Source of the DNA: 54-19 sp038210655 | Lineage (GTDB): Bacteria > Chloroflexota > Chloroflexia > Chloroheliales > Chloroheliaceae | Length of the DNA stretch: 64,000 bases | Assembly (NCBI GenBank): GCA_038210655.1 | Contig: JBBQWM010000028.1 | Span: 1-64,000, forward strand | Direction: 5' to 3' | Shown: in pieces, positions 1-9,022 of the stretch | Layout: the number at the start of each line of letters is the position of its first letter | Numbering within the stretch: position 1 is the stretch's first letter | Translations under genes and position numbers: made by a program | Notes under the pieces: generated by a model | The model's input: only the letters and a program-made list of their open reading frames with translations | The model's database searches: none | What the model was told of the DNA's origin: nothing

Positions 1-180
1 AAGGTTGAATTTTTACAAGGAAAACCCTGCCCTATAACCTCAAATGTAAGGTAGTATGACCTGGTTGTGATAATTTGAGTTCAGTTAATCGGTACGATAT
101 TGCGAGACTTTGGGAGGTACGAGATAATGAGACACAACATAGCCTTATTAGAAGTATTTAGCCAGCTAGAAAACCACATA

Positions 181-216
181 AAAAGTGGGAGAAAGCAGTC
201 GCTTTCTCCCACTTTT
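181..216 (-). terminator. Stem-loop terminator downstream of the 235-1059 gene
   Basis: A perfect 15-bp stem (181-195 with 202-216) encloses a 6-nt loop. The stem ends in AAAA/TTTT, so on the minus strand it finishes in a U-run. It lies 19 bases past the stop of the minus-strand gene at 235-1059 and would end the carboxylase operon. The remaining bases 1-180 show no gene that can be supported. Confidence 0.75.
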
Positions 217-234
217 AAATATTTAAGCTTTTTA

Positions 235-1059
235 CTAGAGCGGAATATGAAGCATTTCGGCAAAGTAGGTCATCAGTTGTTCTTCGTTGCGCTCGTTCCA
301 GCCAGGGTAGTCGAGGGTGTGCGGTGTATCATCGGGGTCGGTACGTAGAATATCGCCGGTAGAGATATTGATATAAAGGCGGCTGTTGGTTGGGACGTGA
401 AATAGTTCAAACCATTCACGGGTCACGCCCGGTTCAGCCAACCCCGCTTTACGCAAGGGGTGAACGATTTCTTCCAACGGATTGCCAAAATGATCGAGAT
501 CAATCGTCTGTTCACGCTTGCCGACCATTTCGGGGGCCTGACAGATAAGATCGGTCACGACTTGAAACAGTTTGGTATAGGCATAGGCAAGTGGCCCATG
601 CAGGCAAGGCGAATGATCGAAAGGCTCCTGTTGATCGAGGTTGAGATGGTTAAGCGCTTCTTCAAAGGCGATTTCAGGCCGTTGATGGCGTACCCAGATC
701 GCATGGCCCAGGTCGTACTGAGCTTCTCGCCCACTGGTCTGCTTTTGGTCCCAGTTGACTGCAATTGCATCAAATACGATATAACGCTGACTTTCTTCGG
801 TGTGGTTGGGCCGTTGTTGGCAATTGGAAGCCCGCGTCAGGTTGAATTGGGTCCAGCCAAAATTATCACGCCAAATCGGGATCGCGTCCAGGCCAAAGCG
901 ACCATAATAGCGTTGTACCACCTGGTTAGCCAGCACCCAACTGAGGGCATACGAGGATGGAAACTGGGTACCGTGCGTCCGCTTGATCGTTTCCACCTGT
1001 TCGGCTATTTTGTCCAGGGTATCTTCTTTAGGCAAGAGTTCGTCGATGTTGAGGGCCAT
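235..1059 (-). CDS. Hypothetical protein, 274 aa
   Basis: This is a soluble protein with no signal peptide or membrane segment and no family I recognise. It is rich in aromatic and acidic residues and has an even, globular-looking composition (WVLANQVVQRYYGRFG near the N-terminus, a GNPLEEIVHPLRKAG stretch near residue 195). The ATG at 1059 is preceded on the minus strand by an AAGG-type ribosome binding site about 7 bases upstream. It is the last gene of the minus-strand run with the acyl-CoA carboxylase subunits, starting 62 bases after the biotin carrier gene, so it is probably co-transcribed. Nothing in the sequence links it to carboxylase chemistry. A terminator follows at 181-216. Confidence 0.75.
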   Translation of the reverse strand: MALNIDELLPKEDTLDKIAEQVETIKRTHGTQFPSSYALSWVLANQVVQRYYGRFGLDAIPIWRDNFGWTQFNLTRASNCQQRPNHTEESQRYIVFDAIAVNWDQKQTSGREAQYDLGHAIWVRHQRPEIAFEEALNHLNLDQQEPFDHSPCLHGPLAYAYTKLFQVVTDLICQAPEMVGKREQTIDLDHFGNPLEEIVHPLRKAGLAEPGVTREWFELFHVPTNSRLYINISTGDILRTDPDDTPHTLDYPGWNERNEEQLMTYFAEMLHIPL

Positions 1060-1121
1060 TACATTACCTTAAAATCTATCTTTTAGATTGACACTTTTAG
1101 TATACAACATGCATGCAAGAA

Positions 1122-1640
1122 CTATTCCAAGATTACCAGGACCTTGTTTTGTTCGACCGTTTGACCCGCTTGTACATTAACTGCTTTGATTGTCCCGGCT
1201 TTGGGGGCGCGTAATTCGTTTTCCATCTTCATCGCCTCTAATACGGCGATTCGCTGGCCCTGCTCAACTGTTTGCCCTATTTCTACTGCTATAATCGTGA
1301 CTAACCCTGGCATGGGAGCTTTGACCTGAATTTCCCCGGTGTGTAAATTTTGGCGGGGAGCGAGCGAAGCCAGGCGGTGCTGCCGTTCGGTCTGGACTTT
1401 GACCTGATAGATTTGCCCGTCGAGTGTGACCTCGTAATCGCCCCTGGTCTCACCCGGTTCGAGATGAACCTCGTGCGACTGGTTGTCGATCAAAAGCGAA
1501 AACAGGTCTTCACCCAGGGCTACATCAAAGTCAACCAGTCTTTCGCGTCCGTCCGGCATCCGTATATGGGTCGCACCGGTCGGGTCGTCATAAATTTCGA
1601 CTTTGAATGTACCGTCACTGATTTCAGTATAATAAAACAT
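1122..1640 (-). CDS. Biotin carboxyl carrier protein subunit of an acyl-CoA carboxylase
   Basis: This protein carries the biotin that shuttles CO2 between the biotin carboxylase and carboxyltransferase subunits. The C-terminal ~75 residues form a biotinyl/lipoyl domain with the canonical AMKM motif, so Lys138 should be biotinylated, and the mirror-image second half (AGQTVEQNKVLVILE) is intact. The N-terminal ~90 residues are a separate domain like the linker/BT region of stand-alone propionyl-CoA carboxylase carriers. At 172 aa the length suits a free-standing carrier. The start at 1640 has a GAGGGG ribosome binding site. It lies downstream of the biotin carboxylase gene in the same minus-strand operon. 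Confidence 0.92.
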   Translation of the reverse strand: MFYYTEISDGTFKVEIYDDPTGATHIRMPDGRERLVDFDVALGEDLFSLLIDNQSHEVHLEPGETRGDYEVTLDGQIYQVKVQTERQHRLASLAPRQNLHTGEIQVKAPMPGLVTIIAVEIGQTVEQGQRIAVLEAMKMENELRAPKAGTIKAVNVQAGQTVEQNKVLVILE

Positions 1641-1733
1641 CAGTCAGCCCCTCAGTTAACTATATTTTACTCAATCAACCTTACGATAAACATTACGATA
1701 AAGCGGTAGGAAAGGGCAAATAGCGACTAATCA

Positions 1734-3281
1734 TTAAATTCGTCGTAACATTTCGCGTCGCCCGTACTCTTTCCATTCGCTTTGTACACTATTAGGCGTG
1801 GCTGGCGAACCGTTGCCATTAATTTTGGGGCTACCTGGCCCGGCCTTAGCGCGACGATAAACCGCCAGGGCTGCCGCGATAGCAGCCAATTCGCTCTGAT
1901 CGTGGCGGGCCTCCGGGTCGGGTTTGAGGGCCGGAGCAGTTTCAAGTGAATTAGTATAAAAATCGCCCTTCTGGAATGGTTCGCTGGCAAGTAGTTGCTC
2001 GTGAAAGGGGATAATAGTCCGTATCCCAAAAATCTGATACTCTTTTAGCGCCCGTTGCATCCGGCTAATCGCTTCTTCCCGGTCGATACCCCAGGCGATC
2101 AGCTTGGCAAGCATCGGGTCGTAGAAAAGTGAGACCTCGTAACCATCGTAAATCGCGCTATCCAGCCGGATACCCGGCCCGGTTGGTGGCACGGTGCGCC
2201 GGATTGTACCAATCGAGGGTAAGAAATTATTAAAAGGGTCTTCCGACGTAATCCGGCACTCGATGGCCCAACCGCGCTGGATGATGTCTTCTTGCCGGAA
2301 ACTCAAGGTCTGCCCATCCGCAATCCGCAACTGTTCGGCTACGATGTCAATATTGGTAATCAATTCCGTGACGGGGTGTTCGACCTGCAAACGGGTGTTC
2401 ATTTCCATAAAATAGAACTGGCGATCCTGGGTCAGCAAAAATTCTATCGTCCCGGCGTTGACGAAACCGACCTGCCGGGCCGCTGCGACCGCGACCGCTC
2501 CCATTTGCTGCCGCAATTCCTCGTCGAGGGCGCTGGAAGGGGCTTCTTCTAGTATTTTCTGATTACGGCGCTGGAGGCTACATTCGCGTTCGCCCAGGTG
2601 AACCACATTGCCGTGCGTATCAGCCAATAGTTGAATTTCGATGTGTTTGACGTGTTCGAGCAATTTCTCGATATACACGCCACCATAACCGAATGCACCG
2701 ATTGCCTCGCGGGTTGTGCTTCCAAAGGCCGCCTCGATTTCGTCCGGCTGTCGCACGATCCGCATACCCTTGCCGCCACCGCCCGCCGAAGCTTTTATCA
2801 AGACTGGGTAGCCGATCTGGGCCGCGACGGCGGCGGCTTCCTGCCAATCGGCGGCTTCGCGGTCGATGCCGGGGACGAGGGGTACTCCGGCGGCGCGGGC
2901 GACTTGCTTGGCCCGCACCTTGTCGCCCATTGCTTCGATAGCTTCGGGTGGTGGGCCGATAAAGATTATTCCGGCCTTCTGGCAGGCCCGCGCAAATTCG
3001 GCCCGTTCGGAAAGAAAGCCATAGCCGGGATGGAGGGCATTTGCGCCGGACTTTTTAGCGATCTCCAGAATTTTATCCATCCGCAAGTAGCTATCTTTGG
3101 CCGGGGCCGGGCCGAGCAGGTAGGCTTCGTCGGCTTGCCGGACATGGAGCGAATGGCGGTCGGCCTCGCTATAAACCGCGACGGTCGCCACACCTAAATC
3201 GCGGCAGGCCCGGATCACCCGCAAAGCGATCTCACCCCGGTTGGCGATCAAGACCTTTTTAATTCGATTTAGCTTTGACAT
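1734..3281 (-). CDS. accC: Acetyl/propionyl-CoA carboxylase, biotin carboxylase subunit
   Basis: This subunit catalyses ATP-dependent carboxylation of the biotin carrier with bicarbonate. The 515-aa protein has the family layout: N-terminal domain starting KKVLIANRGEIALRVIRAC, ATP-grasp domain with the glycine-rich loop GGGGKGMRIV near residue 165, and the EMNTRLQVEHPVTE active-site stretch near residue 290. The C-terminal domain is followed by ~60 extra residues that look disordered and are not needed for catalysis. The ATG at 3281 starts 3 bases after the stop of the Uma2 gene, which implies translational coupling. The next genes carry the biotin carrier and, upstream, the carboxyltransferase, so all three functional parts of the enzyme are in one operon. 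Confidence 0.95.
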   Translation of the reverse strand: MSKLNRIKKVLIANRGEIALRVIRACRDLGVATVAVYSEADRHSLHVRQADEAYLLGPAPAKDSYLRMDKILEIAKKSGANALHPGYGFLSERAEFARACQKAGIIFIGPPPEAIEAMGDKVRAKQVARAAGVPLVPGIDREAADWQEAAAVAAQIGYPVLIKASAGGGGKGMRIVRQPDEIEAAFGSTTREAIGAFGYGGVYIEKLLEHVKHIEIQLLADTHGNVVHLGERECSLQRRNQKILEEAPSSALDEELRQQMGAVAVAAARQVGFVNAGTIEFLLTQDRQFYFMEMNTRLQVEHPVTELITNIDIVAEQLRIADGQTLSFRQEDIIQRGWAIECRITSEDPFNNFLPSIGTIRRTVPPTGPGIRLDSAIYDGYEVSLFYDPMLAKLIAWGIDREEAISRMQRALKEYQIFGIRTIIPFHEQLLASEPFQKGDFYTNSLETAPALKPDPEARHDQSELAAIAAALAVYRRAKAGPGSPKINGNGSPATPNSVQSEWKEYGRREMLRRI

Positions 3282-3284
3282 AAT

Positions 3285-4046
3285 TTACAAGTCCTCGTCT
3301 GGGTCGTAACCCAGTTTTCGCAACCGCTCGGCTAAACGGTCGGCCCGTTGTTTTTCGGCTTCTTCTTTATTGAGCAGCAATCGGCCTTCCTGGTCATACA
3401 AACGTAAAAAAGCTTCGTCCGGCACTAGCCAGCAATTTAGTTCTTCGCTCCACATCCGTCCATCCGCTTCCGCCGTAATTGGGTCGTAACGACCCGTGCT
3501 GTTCATTCGCCAACCCCATAGGCGGGGTTCTTGCTTGCTTGGTTGCCGTTCACGTGGATCGTATACAAAATACTCGCGGGTACCCCATTTTTCGTAACGA
3601 TGGGGTTTGCGATATAAATCGGTCCGGCGGGTTTTAGTTGAAAGCACTTCCACAATCAGGTCAGGCGCAGGGCCGTCTACGCCCAGGTGATAACTTAGCA
3701 ACTTTCGTCGTTTGTGGCTTTTTAAGAGAGCCAGGTCGGGATAGAGCGGTTTTTCTTTTGGGTTGCCACTCTGGTAAAAATTTAGCTCCCGATAGATGCC
3801 ATATTCTTCCTGATGATACCGCCAGAACAGCACTTGCAGGAGATGATCTACCAGATCACTCTGAACAGTTCCGGGCATATCGCCTCGCTTATGGCGCAAT
3901 TCGAGCCAGTTATTTTCGTCATCGTAATAATAAAAACCCTCAGCCTCGTCGTCAGTATCATCTTCGTCAAGGAAGGTTTGCAAATCGGCTGGAAATTGCC
4001 ATTTTTCCAGTTCTACTTGTTCTTCTAGTTCGGTTTTGGCAGTCAT
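3285..4046 (-). CDS. Uma2 family endonuclease-like protein
   Basis: This is a PD-(D/E)XK-fold protein of the Uma2 (DUF820) family, which is abundant in Chloroflexota and cyanobacteria and whose cellular role is poorly known. Family marks that can be seen are the YPDLALL segment, the PDLIVEVLST core strand carrying the catalytic E, the downstream TDLYRKPHRYEKWGTREYFVYDP helix-strand, and a charged C-terminal tail with a short coiled coil. At 253 aa it is a little longer than usual. The gene sits between the carboxyltransferase and biotin carboxylase genes, 85 bases after one and 3 bases before the other, so it is transcribed with them although no functional link is known. Confidence 0.88.
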   Translation of the reverse strand: MTAKTELEEQVELEKWQFPADLQTFLDEDDTDDEAEGFYYYDDENNWLELRHKRGDMPGTVQSDLVDHLLQVLFWRYHQEEYGIYRELNFYQSGNPKEKPLYPDLALLKSHKRRKLLSYHLGVDGPAPDLIVEVLSTKTRRTDLYRKPHRYEKWGTREYFVYDPRERQPSKQEPRLWGWRMNSTGRYDPITAEADGRMWSEELNCWLVPDEAFLRLYDQEGRLLLNKEEAEKQRADRLAERLRKLGYDPDEDL

Positions 4047-4131
4047 GGTGCTACCTGCCTTTCCTTAATTTATACTGGTATTGTTACAGTCAGTTCGCGC
4101 ACAACTGGCGCGTGATAAGTGGGCCATTAAT

Positions 4132-5760
4132 CTATAGCGGGATATTGCCGTGCTTTTTGGGCGGGTTGCTGTCGCGTTTGTTTTTGAGCATTTCGAGCGC
4201 CCCGATCAACCGACCGCGCGTTTCTTTTGGCTCGATAATATCGTCAATAAAACCACGCGCTGCCGCCACGTAGGGATTGGCGAATTTCTCGGTGTATTCC
4301 GCTACTAATCTTTTGCGGGTTTCTTCCGGGTTATCGCTCTTTTCGATCTGGTCTTTGAAGATGATATTGACCGCGCCGTCCACGCCCATTACGGCAATCT
4401 CGGCACTGGGCCAGGCGTAGTTGATGTCGCCCCGGATATGTTTGCTGCTCATCACGTCGTAGGCTCCGCCGTAGGCTTTGCGGGTAATTACGGTCACTTT
4501 CGGGACGGTCGCCTCGCAATAGGCGTAGAGCAACTTGGCTCCGTGCCGGATGATCCCACCATGCTCCTGTCTGACCCCTGGCAAGAAGCCTGGTACATCC
4601 ACAAACGTTACGAGCGGGATATTAAAGCAATCGCAAAAACGGACAAATCGCGCCCCTTTGTCGGCGCTGTTGATGTCCAACACCCCGGCCAGCACAGCCG
4701 GATTTTGGGCCACGATCCCGACGCTACGTCCGCCCAAGTGGGCAAACCCGACGATGATGTTACCGGCCCAATCCTTTTGGACTTCCAGAAATTCGCGGTC
4801 GTCCACGATCCGCCGGATTACGTCGCGCATATCATAGCTTTTGGTCGGCACAACCGGTACGACATGGTTTAATTCTTCGTCCTGACGATTGGCAGGGTCT
4901 TCGGTGGGTTTGCGGGGAGGGTCTTCCAGGTTGTTGGAGGGTAAGTAGCTAAACAGATTGCGGACGGTCAGCAGGCAGTCTTCTTCGTTTTCGGTCGCGA
5001 AATGGGCCACCCCGCTGATGCTGTTATGGACATCGGCCCCGCCCAAATCTTCAAAGCTGACTTCTTCGTGAGTGACGGTCTTGACCACATTCGGGCCGGT
5101 TACAAACATGTGGGAAGTTTCTTTGACCATCAAAATAAAGTCGGTCATGGCTGGAGAGTAGACCGCCCCACCCGCGCACGGCCCTAGAATAGCCGAAATC
5201 TGGGGGACGACTCCACTGGCAAGCACGTTCCGCAAGAAAATATCGGCGTAGCCACCCAACGATAGTACGCCTTCCTGGATGCGTGCGCCACCGCTATCGT
5301 TTAGCCCGATGACCGGTGCGCCGTTCTTGACTGCCATGTCCATGATTTTGCAGACTTTCTCGGCGAAAGTTTCGGATAGCGAGCCGCCAAAGACGGTAAA
5401 GTCCTGCGAGAAGACAAAGACCAACCGGCCTTCAATCGTGCCATAGCCGGTCACAACCCCGTCGCTCAGGATTTTCTGCTCGGCTAGGCCAAAGTCGGTG
5501 CTGCGGTGCGTCACGAACATATCCAGTTCGTTAAAAGAGCCTTCGTCTAGCAGCAGGTCGAGCCGTTCACGGGCGGTAAGTTTACCTTTAGCGTGTTGAG
5601 CATCGATCCGTTTTTGACCGCCGCCCAGCAGAGCCTGGGCGCGATAGCGGCGCAACTGCTCGATTTTATCCTCGGCGGACAGAGGGGTAGATGAAGCCAC
5701 CCCGTTGGTATGGTTGGTATGGGGGGTTGTGCCGGTTTCGCTAGTGTTCTCCGTTGACAT
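4132..5760 (-). CDS. pccB: Acyl-CoA (propionyl-CoA type) carboxylase, carboxyltransferase subunit
   Basis: This subunit transfers the carboxyl group from carboxybiotin to an acyl-CoA, most likely propionyl-CoA giving methylmalonyl-CoA. It has the paired crotonase-fold halves of the PccB/AccD5 family: GGARIQEGV in the N-terminal half, GPCAGGAVYSPA for the first oxyanion loop, and VPGFLPGVRQEHGGIIRHGAKLL and GGAYDVMSSKH in the second half. An in-frame TTG at 5781 would add 7 residues, but the ATG at 5760 has a GGTGGAG ribosome binding site 5 bases away and is preferred (542 aa). It is the first gene of the carboxylase operon. Propionyl versus acetyl specificity cannot be read from sequence by eye. 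Confidence 0.93.
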   Translation of the reverse strand: MSTENTSETGTTPHTNHTNGVASSTPLSAEDKIEQLRRYRAQALLGGGQKRIDAQHAKGKLTARERLDLLLDEGSFNELDMFVTHRSTDFGLAEQKILSDGVVTGYGTIEGRLVFVFSQDFTVFGGSLSETFAEKVCKIMDMAVKNGAPVIGLNDSGGARIQEGVLSLGGYADIFLRNVLASGVVPQISAILGPCAGGAVYSPAMTDFILMVKETSHMFVTGPNVVKTVTHEEVSFEDLGGADVHNSISGVAHFATENEEDCLLTVRNLFSYLPSNNLEDPPRKPTEDPANRQDEELNHVVPVVPTKSYDMRDVIRRIVDDREFLEVQKDWAGNIIVGFAHLGGRSVGIVAQNPAVLAGVLDINSADKGARFVRFCDCFNIPLVTFVDVPGFLPGVRQEHGGIIRHGAKLLYAYCEATVPKVTVITRKAYGGAYDVMSSKHIRGDINYAWPSAEIAVMGVDGAVNIIFKDQIEKSDNPEETRKRLVAEYTEKFANPYVAAARGFIDDIIEPKETRGRLIGALEMLKNKRDSNPPKKHGNIPL

Positions 5761-5902
5761 AGCCGCTCCACCTTCTAGCAATCGCCTGCTGATTGCCTTA
5801 TATTTACCTGGATTTTTGTATCAAACCGTGAGCATTTAGCCCGCCCTTAGCGGCGAGCCGTCCTTAACTGATATGTGAAGTTTACCACAAAGTTTGCTAA
5901 CA

Positions 5903-5950
5903 GGCAATTTCTTATCCGCTTCAAGCTTTACAAATAAGGGATAAATTGCC
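5903..5950 (-). terminator. Imperfect stem-loop between sugar-acid kinase and carboxylase operons
   Basis: An 8-bp outer stem (5903-5910 with 5943-5950) continues inward imperfectly through CTTATCC and GGGATAA. It lies 48 bases past the stop of the minus-strand kinase gene and upstream of the carboxylase operon. There is no clear U-run, so terminator function is only a suggestion. Confidence 0.35.
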
Positions 5951-5997
5951 GGATTATTGGCCCGGTGTAGCAGTTTTGTAGAATGATTGTTAAAGCT

Positions 5998-7299
5998 TTA
6001 TTCTAAGCTGCGTTTGAGGTAGCGGGCGCATTCGGCCAGGGCGTTATCGGGGCCGAGGCTGCCAGGCTTGGTGATGATGGGCGTGTTGTGGTAGGTTCCG
6101 CCTTGCAAACGAGCGGCGGCAATCCCCGGCATTACTTCGCTGTGGGGGGCCAGGGCTACGCCACCGAGCTTACGACAAACTCGAAGCGCAGTACTCCCGC
6201 CGACCAGCACCAACCCAGCCAATGGGAAATTTCGACTGGCCTGTACCGATAGGACGGCAGAAGCGATTTCGCCCAGCGTATCCCCGACGATTTCAGCGAT
6301 TCGGGCGGGCGGTTCGGGTGGTCGGTCGGCTCTTTCGGCGACGGGGCGGGGGGTAATGATGGTATCCAGGCCGTCGGTCAGGCTTTGCTGGACTTCTTGC
6401 AAACAGCGGGCGACTTCCGAAAAACGAGCGCCCTCTCCGCCGTGTAGCACCCAATCCAGGTCTAGCTCGACCGCTTTGACGTGCCAATGATAAATCAGGT
6501 ATTGGCTCTGGTTGATTGAGCGTGGGTTGAGGCTGCCGTTGATTATCAGGGTCGGGGCCGCCCCGTCGCCGTGTGGCGCAAGATGGTTGACCAGCGCTCC
6601 GGCTAACCCGGCAGAACCGACCGCTAGAAAGCGACCCGGCGTTTTGAGCAATACATGAGCGATAGCTTCCAGATCGGCGTTTTCCAGCGCATCGCAAACG
6701 GCGATTTCAATTCCGTTGGCGGCTAAGTCCTCGAAGGCGGTCGAGAGCGCGGCAGAACCACCCCGCACTAATCCCAGCCCAACCGGGGCGCAACGTCGCT
6801 GGCAGGCTTCGCCGATAATATCAGCGATATACGAACTGGGAGGTGGCCCGTTGCGTAAGGTATATTCTTCTGGGCCGCTTTCGGCGGGCGAGTGTCCATT
6901 GATTTGTAGTTGGCCCATATCGACGGTGTGCCGGTAGGTCGGGAAGGACGGCGCAACTATCGCCATCCGACCGGGGTAAGCTGCCAGCATCGCCTCTAGC
7001 TCGGCCCCGATTGGCCCGCGCATGGCGCTATCGATATGCTTGAGCAGCACGGGTGGCCCGCCCTGATCGAGCGCGGCCCGGTTCAACAAAATAGCTGCCT
7101 CGCGCACCCGGGCGATAGCCTCGCTCTGGCTGGCGTGGCGCGTCTCGGTATCAAGGGCCAACACATCGGCGCGGGGCAAAGCCGGTTCGCCACTGGCAGT
7201 CCAATCGTAGCGCAAATCGACGCTCAAACCGCGCCGCCGAAAAGGGGCCGCCGCGCTATTCGCCCCAATCAGGTCGTCTGCTATTATTCCTACCTTCAT
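5998..7299 (-). CDS. Four-carbon acid sugar kinase family protein (DUF1537)
   Basis: The family phosphorylates four-carbon sugar acids such as D-erythronate or D-threonate with ATP, feeding them into central metabolism. The N-terminal substrate-binding domain begins with the hallmark KVGIIADDLIGANSAAAPFRRRG and has KHIDSAMRGPIG near residue 105. The C-terminal nucleotide-binding domain shows AVGSAGLAGAL, LVLVGGSTA and ITKPGSLG toward the end. Length (433 aa) is normal. It lies downstream of the LarA-like gene on the same strand, separated by a 130-base repeat-filled spacer, so the two probably form one sugar-acid pathway. The natural substrate is not evident from sequence. Confidence 0.85.
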   Translation of the reverse strand: MKVGIIADDLIGANSAAAPFRRRGLSVDLRYDWTASGEPALPRADVLALDTETRHASQSEAIARVREAAILLNRAALDQGGPPVLLKHIDSAMRGPIGAELEAMLAAYPGRMAIVAPSFPTYRHTVDMGQLQINGHSPAESGPEEYTLRNGPPPSSYIADIIGEACQRRCAPVGLGLVRGGSAALSTAFEDLAANGIEIAVCDALENADLEAIAHVLLKTPGRFLAVGSAGLAGALVNHLAPHGDGAAPTLIINGSLNPRSINQSQYLIYHWHVKAVELDLDWVLHGGEGARFSEVARCLQEVQQSLTDGLDTIITPRPVAERADRPPEPPARIAEIVGDTLGEIASAVLSVQASRNFPLAGLVLVGGSTALRVCRKLGGVALAPHSEVMPGIAAARLQGGTYHNTPIITKPGSLGPDNALAECARYLKRSLE

Positions 7300-7320
7300 C
7301 TATGCTCCAAGAGTCTTAGA

Positions 7321-7436
7321 GGACTGAGGACTGAGGACTGAGTGGGATTTACGATTTTAGATGCAGATTTCTTATTCTGCATTCTGCCTTCTGACTTCTG
7401 CATTTTTATCCCTCATCCCTCATCCCCCCTCAGTCC
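7321..7436. repeat. Heptanucleotide repeat tract between LarA-like and kinase genes
   Basis: Three GGACTGA heptads occur at 7321-7341. From 7374 the mirror side runs in strict 7-base steps: ATTCTGC twice, CTTCTGA, CTTCTGC, a degenerate unit, TCCCTCA twice, TCCCCCC, TCAGTCC. The two ends are reverse complements (GGACTGA versus TCAGTCC), so the spacer can fold back on itself. The last heptad overlaps the stop codon of the upstream gene. Confidence 0.8.
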
Positions 7437-8704
7437 AACCTGCCGTCCAGATCAAAGCTCATCTCGGTCGGGTCGCCGTGGAAGCTAAAACCGTCGCGGC
7501 CTGTCAGTTCGCGTTGGAGCGCTTCGGAGACTTCGATTTCGGACATCGAGAGGGTATCCTTGATCCGAATGATCCGGGCCTGATCGAGTGCTATTGGGCC
7601 GATCAGGTAATCGAGGGCCAGACGGATCGCTTCCTGGTCGGTCTCGCAAACGATAGGGAGAGCGGCCTGTTGTGGACCTTGCCCGGTGATGCAGTTAGTA
7701 TAGGTCGCTTTCCAGTCGATTTTGTCGGCGAGACGGCGGGTCGTCAGGTCGGCTAGACCCATGCCGGTCGCGTTGCCGTGCGTTTCGTCGGTCAGATCGA
7801 GCGCGATGATACATTTGATGTTCGGTTCGGGGAAGGCTACCAGATCGAGCAGACGACAACGCCCGACGATGTTGGTATCCATGCCGGTTCCACTGATGTT
7901 TTTGCCGATCTTTTCGACCACTAGCAAATCAAGCTCTTTGACCGGCAGCTTGGGTAAAATCTGGCGGGCTTCTTCTAAAAGCCGCTCTTCGGTGCGCTCG
8001 ATCTCGCTGGGGGCGATCCCGACAATTCGGCTGGCGTTGTGGTAGGCATCTTCCAGCACGGCGAACCCGGCGACGACCGGGGCGCGTTCCAAAATCGTGC
8101 GGGCCACTTCGGGCATGTAATCACGCAGCCCGACCGTACCGTAGGCGTGGATCGCAAGGGCCTGGGTGTGCTTGCCAGTGCCGATTGCCAGCATTTTCAT
8201 CAGCCCGCTTTCGATGTGGCCCCGGAAATTGGTGTGCGGCTTGACCCGGTTGGTGACGATGATCGCGTCGGCTTGCGAGGCGTTCTTATCGAGGTAGACC
8301 GGCAATCCGCTCGGTGAGAGGCCCAGTTCGACCACTTCCAGGCTGCTTTTGATTGGGCAGCCCAGGTATTCTTCGGTCAGGCCGAGCGACTCTAGCACGC
8401 CGCGCTGTCCTTCCGCCGTCCCGCCCCCGTGACTGCCCATCGCTGGGAAGACAAACGCTTCGGCCCTCAACGCCCGTACTTCGCCGACCAGCGTCTTGAT
8501 TATCAAATTGATCGAGGCGACCCCTCGGCTGCCTGCCCCTAGCGCGACGGTCTGCCCCGGCCCAATCTTGCTACCCAAATTTAGCTTTTGGAACTCGCGC
8601 CGGACTGCCGCCACCACCCCTTCTTCACCCAACGGAGCCTGATATAGCTCCTGGGTGAGCCTGACCATCTTCGGGAATTTGTCCCCCTGCGTCTGCATGA
8701 ACAT
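7430..8704 (-). CDS. LarA-like (DUF2088) nickel-pincer isomerase family protein
   Basis: This protein resembles the lactate racemase LarA superfamily, whose members use a nickel-pincer nucleotide to racemise or epimerise 2-hydroxyacids. Visible family features are the N-terminal DUF2088 region, AMGSHGGGT with a conserved histidine near residue 92, the VKPHTNFRGHIESGLMKML region carrying the lysine and histidines that would hold and use the cofactor, and GTGKHTQALAIHA after it. The 424-aa length fits. No LarB, LarC or LarE cofactor-maturation gene is present here, so cofactor supply would have to come from elsewhere. It is the first gene of a minus-strand pair with the four-carbon acid sugar kinase, which suggests a hydroxy-acid substrate. 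The exact reaction is inferred only. Confidence 0.75.
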   Translation of the reverse strand: MFMQTQGDKFPKMVRLTQELYQAPLGEEGVVAAVRREFQKLNLGSKIGPGQTVALGAGSRGVASINLIIKTLVGEVRALRAEAFVFPAMGSHGGGTAEGQRGVLESLGLTEEYLGCPIKSSLEVVELGLSPSGLPVYLDKNASQADAIIVTNRVKPHTNFRGHIESGLMKMLAIGTGKHTQALAIHAYGTVGLRDYMPEVARTILERAPVVAGFAVLEDAYHNASRIVGIAPSEIERTEERLLEEARQILPKLPVKELDLLVVEKIGKNISGTGMDTNIVGRCRLLDLVAFPEPNIKCIIALDLTDETHGNATGMGLADLTTRRLADKIDWKATYTNCITGQGPQQAALPIVCETDQEAIRLALDYLIGPIALDQARIIRIKDTLSMSEIEVSEALQRELTGRDGFSFHGDPTEMSFDLDGRLD

Positions 8705-9022
8705 TGGCTGGCCTCCTTGCCCTTTTATTGTCTATTCCAAAGCTTGAATTTTGTATTTTGGATTCGTCCTGGAAGTTATGATAAATCTCGCTGGGTGTGC
8801 TGTCAAGCTAAATGCGGCGGGATTTGGGACAGGAGGCAGGCGGGCCGTAAAGATCAATTTGGGCCAAGAACGCAAAAATCCAGGTATGGGTCTACCTGGA
8901 TTTTGTTTCAATCTCCGTTGGAGATTACATTTCCATAACAACCGCAACATGTTTTAGCTTCTACTGTCAAGCATGAAAAGAGCGGTTTTCGGAGTGCTTG
9001 AGAGCCATCCAGATCGGGCAGG
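8705..9022. other. Intergenic region, 318 bases
   Basis: This holds the promoter side of the LarA-like operon and the downstream end of the osmoprotectant importer operon. The only clear structure is the stem-loop at 8875-8904. A short open frame on each strand shows no ribosome binding site or composition suggesting a gene. Confidence 0.6.
8875..8904 (-). terminator. Terminator of the osmoprotectant importer operon
   Basis: A perfect 12-bp stem (8875-8886 with 8893-8904) with a 6-nt loop is flanked by five A bases on the low-coordinate side, which become a U-run on the minus strand. It lies 118 bases past the stop of the last importer gene. The opposite side is also T-rich, so it may work in both directions. 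Confidence 0.7.

Noticed and set aside
460..1086. 208-aa plus-strand open frame opposite the hypothetical gene
   Set aside because: It is antisense to a gene with a good ribosome binding site and operon context; the composition is that of a shadow frame.
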